NCBI RefSeq assembly: GCF_003171515.1
Contig: NW_027093983.1
Span: forward strand, 119,219-183,218
Origin: Pyrenophora tritici-repentis
Lineage: Eukaryota > Ascomycota > Dothideomycetes > Pleosporales > Pleosporaceae
DNA: 64,000 bases
Direction: 5' to 3'
The notes beneath the pieces were generated by a model. It worked only from the letters and a program-made list of their open reading frames with translations. It searched no databases and was not told where the DNA came from. Positions 12,101 to 20,369 of the stretch are shown here, piece by piece; the stretch's first letter is position 1, and every line of letters starts with the position of its first letter. A program made the translations under genes and the position numbers.

Positions 12101-14184
12101 TCACTTTATATATATAAGTATAGAATTGTAGGATTATAATCTTACTCAATTCCTTTTGATTTACTGAATAATTGTTCTAATTCGACTTTTACGTCTATAA
12201 TGACCCATAAGGGACGCAGATTAAATCCCTATGGGCACCCTACCTATCCAAAAAAAATAACTGAGGGTACGGTTTTTAATCGCACGAATTCATACTTTTA
12301 TTATGAGCTTGTTCCTAAGGAGATAGTACTACCAACTGTTTTACATGAATTACTTATCTCTGAAATAACTACTTAAATAACGTAACTTTATATCTGTTAT
12401 ATTACACAAATATGATTTAGGTAGACAATGTAACTAATATAAAAACTGAAACTTGAGCTAAATAAAAGTAAGAATTATTATGCAACAGGGTTAAGGTGAA
12501 ATACAGGTACTCTTCTAATTTTATAGTTATTGAGTCGAACTCAATGTTTTTCTGAAGACTGGACTTTTACATCTAAATATTTACTTAAAGTATCTGGATA
12601 TACTCCCACAATAGAGGCGGCTTTTGTTAAAGTATTTTCTATTAAGACCTCTCCATTTAATTTACGTATATCATATACACAACTTATTTGTTGATGTATC
12701 AATTTTCCTGTAGAAGAATCTATTACTCGACCATCATAAAGATATTCAACAGTCGGTGTTGCAAAATTTAATTTATCTCTTTCCTCATTACTTAGAGATA
12801 AACTTGGGGTTGTATTAGTTGATAAACGGTAATTATTCATTGTGTAAGATAATTTTAATATGATTTTTTTTATCTCCTCTTTTCTATAAGCCCCATTATG
12901 AACAACTCTACAAATAGTTTTAAAGTCTTGAAAATCTTGACCTTTTTTAGTTAAAAATGTCATATCGTCTAAAAAAGGTATGAAATAATTGTTTAAAAGT
13001 TTAACATTTTTAACCGTAATAGCTACGCGACTTTTATTCTCGTTTCTAGCTTTAGGGGTTGTTACTGCTATGATAGAAGAGTTTTTTAATTTATATAAAC
13101 TATATATATCAAAGCCGCCTCCGGAGAAAGAATTTTCTAAAAACTCTTTTATTTTAAGTAAAACGTCAAGTTGTACTCCAGTTAATTCTATACAAAACAC
13201 GGGAGTCAAAATATCTCTTTTTACAAAAAAGGACCCGTCTCCTTCTATGAACCCTAATAACCAGCTTTTCTGAATGATTATTTTACAATTTTCTGGCCGA
13301 TCAAAATTAACACGGTTAGTATTCATTTTATTCTTTAATTCTAGAATTTCATTTTTAACCGATTCAGCTCTTAATTCTTTATCTCTATTTAAGTATAAAT
13401 GGAAAGCTTTCTTAAAGTCTAAATAATCTAGGTATTTAGTAGTATTAAGATTGTACTTGTCAAAGATAGAGATTAAGCATTTAATTCCTTCCTTGTCTGC
13501 AACGTTAAATATACACTCATTTTTATAGAGTCTAACCTTACCTATACCTAACTTACTAGAAATATATCTTAAAACACCTGAATCGTCTTGATGTAAGGCT
13601 ATTTTAAACATAAAAGAAAAACTAGATATGGTAACTTTATCCTTTTTCATGGAAGGATTTATAATAAAAGTGGATTCCGCATCCGAGAACCCGACGAACC
13701 ATTGAAGAAAATTTTCTTCATCCTCTGTGTTTTTGTAATGAGATTGTGTATTAAAAGTATTTTTAATTGAAAAGTCTCTTTTTTGTAAATTAAGGAGACA
13801 ACTATTCTGAAAATAAGAGTTTAGGTGAGTCATACCTGTATTTCTGCAAAAAAAACCGCCACCTGAACAATGTATATTGACAAAAATCACCTTATACAGT
13901 GGGATTTTCACCCACACAGCATCTAACGTATTTCACACTGTTAGTGAATCAAAATGAAATTCTCAGGATACATTTAATGATTCAGAATCAATTCATCTGA
14001 AAACCTCTATGGATACAGGTATATTATTTAACCCAACTTCAAAGAAAGCTAAAACAGCCAATATTGTTGTAGTTACAACAGCTGTACATGTAATTATGTG
14101 TGCTCCTGATACTCCGATTTTTCTACCAAAAAAACCAGAAGCTATGGATCCTAATAGTGGTAAGATAATTATAGTTAGATACAT
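1..14184 (-). CDS. nad5: nad5, NADH dehydrogenase subunit 5 (3'-partial, nine exons visible)
   Basis: Proton-pumping antiporter-like subunit of complex I in the inner membrane. Exons in gene order: 13937-14184 (starts [20 protein letters not shown]), 11770-11845 ([20 protein letters not shown]), 10325-10417 ([20 protein letters not shown]), 9169-9177 (WEG only), about 5350-5494 ([20 protein letters not shown]), 3922 to about 4080 ([20 protein letters not shown]), 2879-2908 ([10 protein letters not shown]), 2476-2487 (ATMV), 133-374 ([18 protein letters not shown] to HLVNHA). Joined, they give the unbroken conserved ND5 core; UGA is Trp in several conserved places. The start ATG overlaps the nad4L stop as TAATG, typical of fungi, implying co-transcription. 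A ninth intron begins at 132 and runs off the window, so the C-terminal third is missing here. Identification is secure; exact splice sites are by eye. Confidence 0.93.
446..1438 (-). CDS. LAGLIDADG homing endonuclease, second ORF of nad5 intron 8
   Basis: About 330 codons open with UGA as Trp. Two LAGLIDADG motifs, [12 protein letters not shown] (just below 1198) and [12 protein letters not shown] (about 840-875), make it a single-chain two-domain enzyme that would cleave an intronless nad5 allele at this exon junction. The start is uncertain: the frame runs up through an intron-core block (TCAGCAGGAAAC, 1310-1325), so translation may be fused or begin near 1240. Ends with TAA at 446-448. 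Lies in the same intron as another LAGLIDADG ORF (1543-2487); having two full ORFs in one intron is unusual. No internal break seen. Confidence 0.85.
1543..2487 (-). CDS. LAGLIDADG homing endonuclease fused to nad5 exon 8
   Basis: The frame continues without a stop from the 12-nt exon coding ATMV into the intron and ends at 1543, about 314 codons. First motif [15 protein letters not shown] near 2395-2440; second [14 protein letters not shown] near 1905-1950, after a UGA-Trp at 2131. The C-terminus has the family's usual [18 protein letters not shown] stretch. In-frame fusion to the upstream exon is the common expression route for fungal intronic HEGs (exon-fused translation, then proteolytic trimming). 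Intact by eye. Confidence 0.88.
2488..2878 (-). other. ORF-less group I intron (nad5 intron 7, site HA|ATMV)
   Basis: A 391-nt insert between exons coding [10 protein letters not shown] and ATMV. It holds no ORF. Blocks recognisable as a group I core include the strings around 2544-2570 (GAAAGCTGGTTATATAC), 2605-2635 (CACCTGTCTCCAGGCTGC), 2660-2690 (TACTCGTTGCTCTTTTCC), 2707-2720 (AGATCCGCGAT) and 2817-2840 (CCCCGGAGTTTGGCAG), in plus-strand reading. The same blocks in the same order occur in the ORF-less cox1 intron at 42601-43047. Confidence 0.82.
3010..3936 (-). CDS. LAGLIDADG homing endonuclease fused to nad5 exon 6 (intron 6)
   Basis: Continuous from the exon end (MAMEG) through the intron core to TAA at 3010; 309 codons from 3936. 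Motifs [15 protein letters not shown] (about 3680-3725) and [15 protein letters not shown] (about 3340-3385), both beginning at UGA-Trp codons. The N-terminal stretch translates intron-core sequence ([19 protein letters not shown]), a hallmark of ORFs that grew upstream through P3-P7. Two-domain LAGLIDADG_1 architecture of normal length, intact. Confidence 0.88.
4346..5494 (-). CDS. LAGLIDADG homing endonuclease fused to nad5 exon 5 (intron 5)
   Basis: Open from the exon VGVCSYLL...ILWGFG into the intron, ending with TAG at 4346-4348; 383 codons including the exon part. First motif [15 protein letters not shown] near 5170-5215, second [15 protein letters not shown] near 4820-4865. Between them sits the usual linker [17 protein letters not shown], shared with several other ORFs here, so these belong to one subfamily (same INGxxRTPK block in ORFs of cox1 introns 1, 2, 5, 6). 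No frameshift seen. Confidence 0.87.
5947..6183 (-). pseudogene. Severed C-terminal piece of a LAGLIDADG_2 endonuclease
   Basis: 79 codons open from an ATG in [19 protein letters not shown] to TAA at 5947. It matches the second half of the LAGLIDADG_2 family (second motif MDDGG, then a stretch ending [11 protein letters not shown], like [13 protein letters not shown] in the intact ORF at 9231-10010). The first half of the same protein ends at about 7958 with LLTARGLA, so the GIY-YIG ORF between them looks like an insertion into this gene. It has no visible expression signal of its own. Confidence 0.75.
6184..6232. repeat. Telomere-like CCTAACC short tandem repeat
   Basis: The plus strand reads CCTCCTATCCTACTACCTAACCTAACCTTACCTAACCTAACTA: four to five CCTAA(C)C units plus degenerate flanks. 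It lies exactly between the end of a truncated GIY-YIG copy and the severed LAGLIDADG tail, so it may be filler from repair of the insertion. Probably not a working telomere. Confidence 0.7.
6229..6720 (-). pseudogene. Truncated second copy of a GIY-YIG endonuclease (C-terminal part)
   Basis: Codes [13 protein letters not shown], then [40 protein letters not shown] and a C-terminal domain ending in YYQITIMR with TAG at 6229. This is parallel to residues of the complete GIY-YIG module at 6856-7680 ([30 protein letters not shown]), but the catalytic N-terminus (GIY...YIG) is missing. It looks like a tandem duplication remnant. The C-terminal part resembles NUMOD DNA-binding repeats ([20 protein letters not shown]). 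Confidence 0.75.
6856..9177 (-). CDS. Composite endonuclease ORF: LAGLIDADG_2 + LAGLIDADG_2 half + GIY-YIG, fused to a 9-nt nad5 exon
   Basis: One frame, 774 codons including stop under code 4, starts in the nad5 micro-exon (WEG, 9169-9177) and runs to TAA at 6856. Order: a LAGLIDADG_2-like domain ([20 protein letters not shown] near 9010-9060, to [10 protein letters not shown] near 8690); the front half of a second LAGLIDADG_2 protein ([16 protein letters not shown] near 8240-8285, to LLTARGLA near 7958); an extra GIY-YIG front (CGVYCWVNL..KCYVGSS, about 7750-7810); then a full GIY-YIG module ([16 protein letters not shown], about 7450-7515; [23 protein letters not shown]-like [17 protein letters not shown]). 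The first LAGLIDADG domain may be inactive: its motif reads GSLLSSSYL rather than GSLLGDxY. In-frame phase was checked across all segments. Whether the long product is made, or only the GIY-YIG part from a downstream ATG (7678-7680), is unknown. Confidence 0.85.
9231..10010 (-). CDS. LAGLIDADG_2 homing endonuclease (nad5 intron 3)
   Basis: 259 codons from ATG at 10010 to TAG at 9231 with no UGA needed. Both motifs present: [16 protein letters not shown] (about 9765-9815) and [13 protein letters not shown] (about 9455-9495), with the family's [17 protein letters not shown] block between. N-terminus is hydrophobic and poorly conserved, so the true start may be further in, near the ELTQEQKE block. 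This is the intact relative of the split protein in the next intron, and shows what an uninterrupted family member looks like here. The intron core blocks lie at 10180-10280. Confidence 0.88.
   Translation of the reverse strand: MHIGFYLVSILIFYSYYFLYPYYTSYIYYITYPLCVFKRFYSKIPETSKYSKQYKKEYELTQEQKESIIGIMLADGYLEKGKPTYNTRLRIDHTYPDQKSYVFSLYTLFGDLIDMEPVIVVRKADPRTGKIYKSIYVRTLRFSCLNEYHSLFYKDQKKVIPLSIQDLLTPRGLAHLIMGDGFLYQGIVMLCTESFTKEEQELLISALHENFGIKATLNKRISSSGVQSYRIRISKKSMDKLIVLVKPYFIPEMLYKLGI
10474..11457 (-). CDS. LAGLIDADG homing endonuclease (nad5 intron 2)
   Basis: 327 codons from ATG (11455-11457) to TAA (10474-10476). Motifs [16 protein letters not shown] near 11310-11360 and [15 protein letters not shown] near 10840-10885, each led by UGA-Trp. 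Contains [10 protein letters not shown] and [11 protein letters not shown], a subfamily shared with the nad4L and rns intron ORFs. A group I core with AAACTCCGGGGAA, GAGCAACGAGTAGACGG and AATCGCGGATC blocks (minus strand) lies directly upstream at 11520-11720, so the ORF follows the core and is not fused to the exon. Confidence 0.88.
12541..13936 (-). CDS. LAGLIDADG homing endonuclease with C-terminal NUMOD-like tail (nad5 intron 1)
   Basis: In frame with nad5 exon 1; ATG at 13915-13917 gives 458 codons to TGA/stop at 12541. Motifs [14 protein letters not shown] (about 13665-13705) and [16 protein letters not shown] (about 13215-13262). After the endonuclease, [20 protein letters not shown] and [13 protein letters not shown] look like a NUMOD1 DNA-binding repeat. 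Longer than most ORFs here. The front translates a helix-like intron segment ([11 protein letters not shown]) that recurs in nad6 intron 2 (WVRIPLYKVLL), whose ORF is a decayed relative of this one. Here no break is visible. Confidence 0.9.
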
Positions 14185-15869
14185 TATTTAAATTCGATAT
14201 TAATATTTCCTCTTCGTTTTCTCCTTTTTCCGTAGGAATTATATTCCCTTAGGAAGGCTAGGATATTACCATAATCTTTGAATTATGCCTGACTATATCT
14301 TAAGCAAATAATTATATTATCATAATTATAAACCAACCTACACTTAGTCGATGAACTGTGCACCAACATTATCTTGGTGTTTAGCTGCGGATAATCTATT
14401 TCATTTCTTCATACAAATCGTTTTTACCATACAACGAGTCATTACCTGTTCCATATATTACATTACTGTAATAATTTGGTAGATTTGTCTTTAAGATGTT
14501 CCCGCAATTTGAAGGTTTTGCCTTATATAAAGACTAGATGGAGGTTCACTCATCTTTTTTGATCCCTTTTACTTTTAAAGCCCTAATCATAACCATGATT
14601 ATTTTTAACCTCATTCCTATCCGTCATATTTTTCTTTAATAATAAAATTTTATTCAGACCTATTCCATCTTGTTTTAAATGCTCTTTATTCTTAATAATT
14701 AAAGCAGCACTCTTAAAATCCAGGAAGTTTGAGTATTTTGATCCTCTTATACAATATTTATCAAAAAAAGGAATAATATGATTTACTATGTGATCAATTT
14801 TTGTGACTATAAATTCACAAACTAAACGATTTTTATACTTAGCTACATACCCACATCCAAAAAAATCTACAAAACTCTCCAATAAAGATAAATCTCTCAA
14901 ATCTTGAGCTATAGAAAAACGTAATGAAGTAGCTATACCACTTTTAGTTTTAGATTTTTGAACCGTAATAAAGAAGTTAGATTCTCCAGTTGAAAACCCA
15001 GCCATTCATTCTTTAGCGGACACAGGGATATTATAGTTTTTTACTGTTTGTTCTTTTTTTACTGCTATAGTATAAGGGAAAGCTTCTTTTACCCCATTGG
15101 GTAGGCCTCAATTCATGGACGCTCTGTTATTAACTATTTTTTGTATTCCTTCTAAATTACTATGTTCTTTTTCTGACATTAATATTACAATTTCTTTAAA
15201 AAACATGTAGTCAAAAGATTTTTTAGTTAATAATGGGTAATTAGTAAAATGTGGTATAATAACGTTAATTAGATCCTTCGTACTACTAACTCTAAATTCA
15301 ACAGTTGAATTTTTGTGGGGATTTGATACATATCCTATACCTCCAAAATACTCTTGTACTTTTAGAATTAAGTCTCTATCCTTTTCATGCATTTTTATTT
15401 GAGTTCTTGCTTGAATATTTCATCCTGTTTTGTATCTAGGATTTTTTAGTATAGTAACTACAAAAGAACTTTCAGCATCAAAAATACCAGTTATAAATCA
15501 AGGATCAACTGAGAAACTTTTAGAATGAGTATTTGTAGAGTAATTCCTTATTCCAAGTGGAATAGTATTTACGGGGTTTATATAAGATTTATAAGGGTTA
15601 AAGGATAGATGATTTGATTTTAAAAATACGAATCTATAAAAAGCTACTAAAATACCTAGACCTATCGCAGATTCTGCTCCGGCTATGGCAATAATATAAA
15701 TAGCATATGTTTGACCTAATATATCATCGAAACTAAGTGAACTAACCAATACTAGAAATGTAATAGCTAATAGCATTATTTCTATTGAAATAAGCATTAA
15801 TATTATGTTTTTTCTGTTTAAAACAAAACCTAAAATTCCAATTGTAAATAAAATTAGTGATAAATTCAT
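14184..15869 (-). CDS. nad4L: nad4L, NADH dehydrogenase subunit 4L (two exons)
   Basis: Small three-helix subunit of complex I. Exon 1 is 15633-15869 ([20 protein letters not shown] to LGILVAFYR); exon 2 is about 14184-14213, coding RGNINIEFK and stop. Together about 90 residues, normal length. The TAA stop shares its last A with the nad5 ATG (TAATG at 14182-14186), a conserved fungal arrangement. A group I intron of about 1.4 kb separates the exons after the AFYR codons. Confidence 0.93.
14583..15632 (-). CDS. LAGLIDADG homing endonuclease fused to nad4L exon 1
   Basis: Open from the nad4L ATG (15869) through to TAG at 14583, 429 codons including the exon. Motifs [16 protein letters not shown] (about 15450-15500) and [16 protein letters not shown] (about 14960-15010). 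The second motif has GES in place of the usual xDG/xEG, keeping the acidic residue. Same subfamily as the nad5 intron 2 ORF. The downstream core, at 14330-14540, has the 'GACTCGT / ATTATCCGCAGC / TTAGTCGATGAACT' signature also seen in cox2 intron 2 and cox1 intron 6. Confidence 0.87.
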
Positions 15870-15902
15870 TGTATAAAAAAAAAATCTTAATATAGCTTTA
15901 AC

Positions 15903-16272
15903 AAGAAATAAGTGATTCGAACACTTAACCTTCTACTTTCATTATTACTATCTAAAATGTTTCTTCCGGAAATTCCCCTCAGTTATTTTTTTTTTCTTTG
16001 CTCGTGTCTGGCTATAAGTTTTAGCAAAGAAAAAAAAAATTACACCCCTAACTTTTTTTTTACATATTTCATGAAATATGTAAAAAAAAAGTAAAAGAGC
16101 GACCCAGTCTTCTTTTTTCATTTTTTTTTTCAGTATATAATATCATATAAAAAAAGACGAGGGGAACTTTTTTGTTTACATGTATCATTATATATTAAAC
16201 CAAAAAGTAAGGGGAGGAAAAAAGAAACAAAAAGGAAAACACGAATTCTCTACCAGGTTGAGCTAATCTCTT
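15903..16272 (-). tRNA. Candidate tRNA interrupted by ~300 bp of repeat sequence
   Basis: On the minus strand a tRNA 5' half at 16241-16272 has acceptor AAGAGAT, a TA spacer and a D-arm GCTC-AACCTGGTA-GAG. About 300 nt further on, 15903-15926 has a T-arm AAGTG-TTCGAAT-CACTT and acceptor ATTTCTT, which pairs with the 5' half over all 7 positions (one G-U). The anticodon arm cannot be assembled convincingly; the gap contains the palindromic repeats. It may be a tRNA broken by a palindrome insertion, or two unrelated halves. Confidence 0.4.
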
Positions 16273-16920
16273 TTTATTTTTACGGCTATTATTTAGTAAA
16301 TTATATGAAATTACTAAATAAAAAAAATTACCCCCGTCTGGTTTTTTTTCTTGTAATCAAAAAGATAAATTAAAAAAAAAAATTCATGACGCCCTTATTT
16401 TCTTGCCAGTCGCTCGAACTTTTTTTTTCTTTTGCCGGGTTTTGGGGGGGTTATTTATCGCAGATAAATAACCCCCCAAAAACCCGATCAACTGCTAAAC
16501 ACTGCAAAAGAAAAAAAAGTAAGAAATGGGCCCAAATGGGGGCGGGCGAGTAATTTATGTGTAATTACTTGTTATAAAAAAAACCTAGTAAAAGGGCTTT
16601 AATAAACCTAAGTTCATCTTCTCCTGTAATTGCTCTAGAAATAGTAATCACGAATGCAATTTTCCACTAGATAATTTTATCTACTGGGATTTGTTATACT
16701 ATTATGGATAAAAATGTAACTACCCTTTTGGGATGGTCTTATTTTTTCTTTTGCCTGGTTTTTGGGGGGTTATTTATCCCAGATAAATAACCAAAAAAAA
16801 CCCGATCAACTACTAAACATTGCAAAAGAAAAAAAATTAAGAAGGGGACTATAAATAACAAATATTACCATTTTCATAACAAGTTAACGGTAATCTAACC
16901 GTTATTTTTCTATTTAACTG
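15970..16920. repeat. Spacer packed with palindromic repeat elements
   Basis: No gene seen. Elements: 15976-16045 (T-run, TTTGCT ... AGCAAAG, A-run); 16092-16170 (CAGTCTTC, T-run, TATAATATCATATA, A-run, GACGAGGGG), found inverted at 38870-38945; 16424-16515 and 16744-16838, two copies of a double palindrome (CTTTTGCC, GGGTTTT, G-run, TTATTTATC/GATAAATAA, C-run, AAAACCC, GCAAAAG), with a third copy at 61783-61865. At 16617-16700 lies a version of the motif following two other minus-strand genes (CTTCTCCTGTAATTGC, CAATTTTCCACTAGA). Confidence 0.8.
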
Positions 16921-16931
16921 TTAAGTTTTTT

Positions 16932-17140
16932 CTATTTTTTGTGTCTTAAATCCACAAAAGTATTTTCAACGACAGTAACACCATACATTACAAAAGTAAG
17001 AGAAGTATAAAACTGTACTTATTTGACCAAATTCAATAAATGGAGATTCTACATGTTTAGCCCATAATTGCATTAATATGAATAATTAGCCAATAATAAC
17101 CCAAAAAAGCTGCTTTACTTAAAGGTCTAAATTTCATACC
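16932..17140 (-). pseudogene. cob: Decayed 3' fragment of cob (cytochrome b)
   Basis: In three frames the minus strand codes RGMKFRPLSKAAFLG, then [20 protein letters not shown] continuing STVLYFSYF, then [13 protein letters not shown] and stop at 16932. This matches in order the last ~65 residues of fungal cytochrome b (RPLSK..., [14 protein letters not shown]..., SLVENTFID...). At least two frameshifts separate the blocks, and nothing upstream of 17150 resembles the rest of cob, so it is a truncated, broken copy. The functional cob is presumably elsewhere in the genome. Confidence 0.72.
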
Positions 17141-17214
17141 TCTATATATCTACTTACCTGTTAAATATCTTACATCAACATACCTTCTACTTGAATTGTA
17201 ACTCCCCGCAATAT

Positions 17215-19629
17215 TTAAGTAGAGGGGATTAGCTTCTCTAATTCGTCTATTATATCTCCATACAGCATAGAACTAGGGTTTGTTCTATTTATAACAGAAA
17301 GTAATCCCATTAAACCAGGGAAATCTTGTCTAATCTTATACTCATTATGGAAATCTAGTCCCATCTGCTGTAAAGTATATGGTCTAATAGAATCTTCATC
17401 CTCCTCCTCCCTTGGATCTGCATAAAGTTCATCATGATGCTCAGCTCGAATTCTAGCTTTACAAAGTAGATTGTCTAATATAAGTAAATTCTCTCTAGTT
17501 AATGAAACAGAAGGTAAATTATCTGTAATGGATGGAACATAAGGTAAATTTGTAAAAGACTGTCCAGGTCTAAAACGTAAATAAGCTGCTACATCTTCAT
17601 TGTAAGGATTACTTGGTATATATTCTGACTTAGGAATATCCATTTTATTACACCACGCTCAGTGAAATCCACACAATTCCAGCCACTTATTAATACCCTC
17701 ATAAAATTCAACTTCTATAATCCACGACCAGTTAATTTTTCTTTATTATTGTCAAAGTATATCTCAGGATACGTCACCTTGATTCAGTCACACTCTGCTA
17801 ACGTAGAAAGATCCACAATCGTAGGGTCTTCTTGATTTAGTACCAGATCCCTTACAAGCCATAAAATGAATTTATTAGCTTTTTCATAATTATATACGTA
17901 CGGACCATCTCTCAAACAATAACTAATTTTTGTTGAAGCTTTTACTCATTTTCATACCTCGGTATGTTGTACTAAATCACTTAACCTAAAGGTCTATCCC
18001 CCCAAATTTGCCTCATTTTCTTTAAATAGTGCATAAAGTTCATGATTAACAGCTCTTGTCTTGCCATGTATATTTCATACAATGCATTCTCAAAATCTTT
18101 TACTCACTCTTCCTCAGCTTGAGTTAAGATACGTTCTGCTATAGGTCTTGTATCAGAAAGACGTTCATTTTGTCTAATTAAAATACCAGGATTACTTTCG
18201 TTTACATCTTCTATAGATGGCTGATGTGAATAATAGTTGTTATAAAAGTCATTATTCATGTATACTTTTATATCGTTACATTTAGCAGGGCTTATGTTGT
18301 AATTGTATAAAAAGCTTAATTCATTATCGTTATTTGAGTATCCTTTACAGAAACCTGCTTTGAGATTCTCTGTCTTAACATGGGTTAACTCTTTTTTAGA
18401 TATATTAAACTGTTCAAGTAAACCTCTATTAAACTTTACATTTAAATCAACTTAGGAGTCAGTACATGTAAGTTTAATCTTACATGTAAGATTTCCATGT
18501 CTATAAACTAAATTAGAGATAACATTAGTAAAATAAAGCCTGCTATTATTTAACACTACAGATAGTTAAACTACCATTAAAAGAATAATTAAATTCCTTA
18601 CTTACAGCTGTGGGTATAAATATTGTAGTAAACATACTTAATTTGTTTAAAGGATGTATAGATATAATATTCCTAATAACATTTTTATTGTTCATTCTAA
18701 AAGGAGAAGATCTATTATTAGAATTATCCAGATTTAAACTTTTAACTAATAAATCTAAATATCTACCTATAATAGGCAATTTAGTTATAATCTTATATAT
18801 CCCTTGTCGATAAAGTTTCTGAATTATCTAATTTAACACTAGTTTTTTCAATTAATGAAATTAGATTGTTAAATATAGTTGCTGCATTACTTAAACCTGC
18901 TGCTAAAACAATCTTGTGCGACAAAAGGAATAACATAATAGCAGTTTATCCCACCTAATATAGATAAATATAACACTAGATACACTTAAAAAGAATTTAA
19001 ATTCTTTAGTATAAGCAGATATAACTAACGTAACAATTCATTTTATTAAAACCACTTTACAAAATAAAGTGTAAAAGAAGGATGTAAGATTTAGAGTAGT
19101 AATGCTTACACCTATACCACATAAGAATAAGAAAATATTCATAATAAAGATAAAGATAAACATACAGATCATAAACGGTAAGTTCAAAATTTTTTATAAA
19201 AATTTTTAATTTATCCTTAAGGGACATATTTTTATTACTACCTATTAAGCTAAGTATTATCATAGATACCCCTATAATAAAAAGAGTAGCTAGGTAAACG
19301 TCCTTAAATTGAGAATTAGCTATACCCCCTTCTAATTAAGATGTACAGTATCCTAGATATATACCAAAATTAGATCCATAATTATAGATCTCTGAATTGT
19401 TATAAGAAAACCCTAAAAGACTAATTAAGGCTAAATATGTGCGGAAGAGACTCTCTAGAATGGGATGCATATATCACCCTAATTCATGTAAAATGATAAC
19501 CAAAAACCCTAAAAATAAGATTAGTATTAATAAGTTCATATTGTTTAAAAAATCGTCGGAGTTAGTTATACCCCTTTTTAAATATTTTTTTATATTAATT
19601 AATACTGCATTAAATATAGAATAAAACAT
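17215..19629 (-). pseudogene. Long decayed ORF of unknown function
   Basis: Read from ATG at 19627-19629, the minus strand shows one protein-like sequence spread over frames: a hydrophobic front (NMNLLILILFLGFLVIILHE), further membrane-like stretches (19057-19330), a middle (PIIGRYLDLLVKSLNLDNSN to GSLTIC, 18546-18790), then a soluble C-terminal part (FNRGLLEQFNISKKELTHVK; RILTQAEEEWVKDFENALY; WIIEVEFYEGINKWLELCGF; MDIPKSEYIPSNPYNEDVAA) ending at 17215. Breaks: an in-frame TAA near 19340, a frameshift near 18545, a TAA near 18440, frameshifts near 17993 and 17738 (an A-run). The last 142 codons (17215-17643) are open on their own. I do not recognise the family. Its leader equals the nad6 leader (see inverted repeat). 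Confidence 0.6.
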
Positions 19630-20001
19630 ATATAAATTGTTCTTTTACCCTTTTCATAACTATTCTATAGCTATTCTATAAGTAAAAATATGCCTAGTCT
19701 ATATTACGATTATATAAGTAAAAAGTATACCTAGTCTATATTACTATTATAATAGCCATTCACAAATGATCATGCATATATAAATATGAGGTATAAGCTG
19801 CCCTTTATAATCATTTGTATCATTGTTTGAAATAATAATGTGTTAAGTAATTATACTCAAAAAGCCAAAGGCTCTTGGAATTAACTTAACCTGCAAAATA
19901 GTAGGCATAAACTCTCTATTTTTGCAAGCCTTTAAAATGAATCGAACATTTATCAGAATATTAACAGTATTCCGCTCTACCATTGAGCTATAAAGGCGAT
20001 T
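19630..20001 (-). repeat. Inverted repeat, copy A (tRNA-Asn plus nad6-type leader)
   Basis: The reverse complement of this segment equals 60678-61047 by eye, with a single difference noted in the tRNA acceptor and near identity otherwise over about 370 bp. Copy B ends at the ATG of nad6; copy A ends at the ATG of the decayed ORF at 19629. Two long inverted copies about 41 kb apart could support inversion by homologous recombination. Confidence 0.9.
19928..19997 (-). tRNA. trnN: tRNA-Asn (GTT), copy A
   Basis: 70 nt on the minus strand. Acceptor GCCTTTA pairs with TAAAGGC over 7 bp; D-arm AGCTC...GAGC; anticodon stem GAATA/TATTC with loop CTGTTAA giving anticodon GTT; T-arm AATG-TTCGATT-CATT. 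Its acceptor is fully Watson-Crick, so this may be the ancestral copy compared with 60681-60750. Confidence 0.93.
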
Positions 20002-20009
20002 AAATAATG

Positions 20010-20180
20010 TAATAAAATATCTAGTTTATTTTAATGATAAACCTTATAATTTTTTTACAATTTATTATAGCCATAGTAAAAACCTCCTAAATTTACGAGA
20101 GTCACCTATGTTTTTCTTTTTTTTTTTTACAGAATAAAAAATGCAACAAATTACTTTCTTTCCTAACTAATATAGTATTG
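20010..20180. repeat. Dispersed leader repeat, partial copy 1
   Basis: Shares TAATAAAATAT, TAATGATAAACC, ATTTTACAATTTA, ATAGTAAAAA, CCTAAATTTACG and a T-run followed by ACAGAATAAAAAATG with 21107-21425 and 48688-49040. The 5' portion of the repeat, next to the genes, is missing here. No gene recognised. Confidence 0.75.
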
Positions 20181-20369
20181 GACAATTCTAATACTATACT
20201 ATTATATTTATACTTTTACTAGATTTTACCATAAGGGTATTCATAGGACTTTACTAAACATAGGTTTAATCTTCTCCCCAATAGCTGTGTAAATATAAAT
20301 CTACAAATACAATTTTCCAGCTTATATATTGCTAAAAAAAAAAAAGTCCCTGGCTTTAATTAATCATAG

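Noticed and set aside
14009..14191. Plus-strand open frame opposite nad5 exon 1
   Set aside because: It lies wholly within nad5/nad4L coding sequence and has no homology or own signals; shadow frame.
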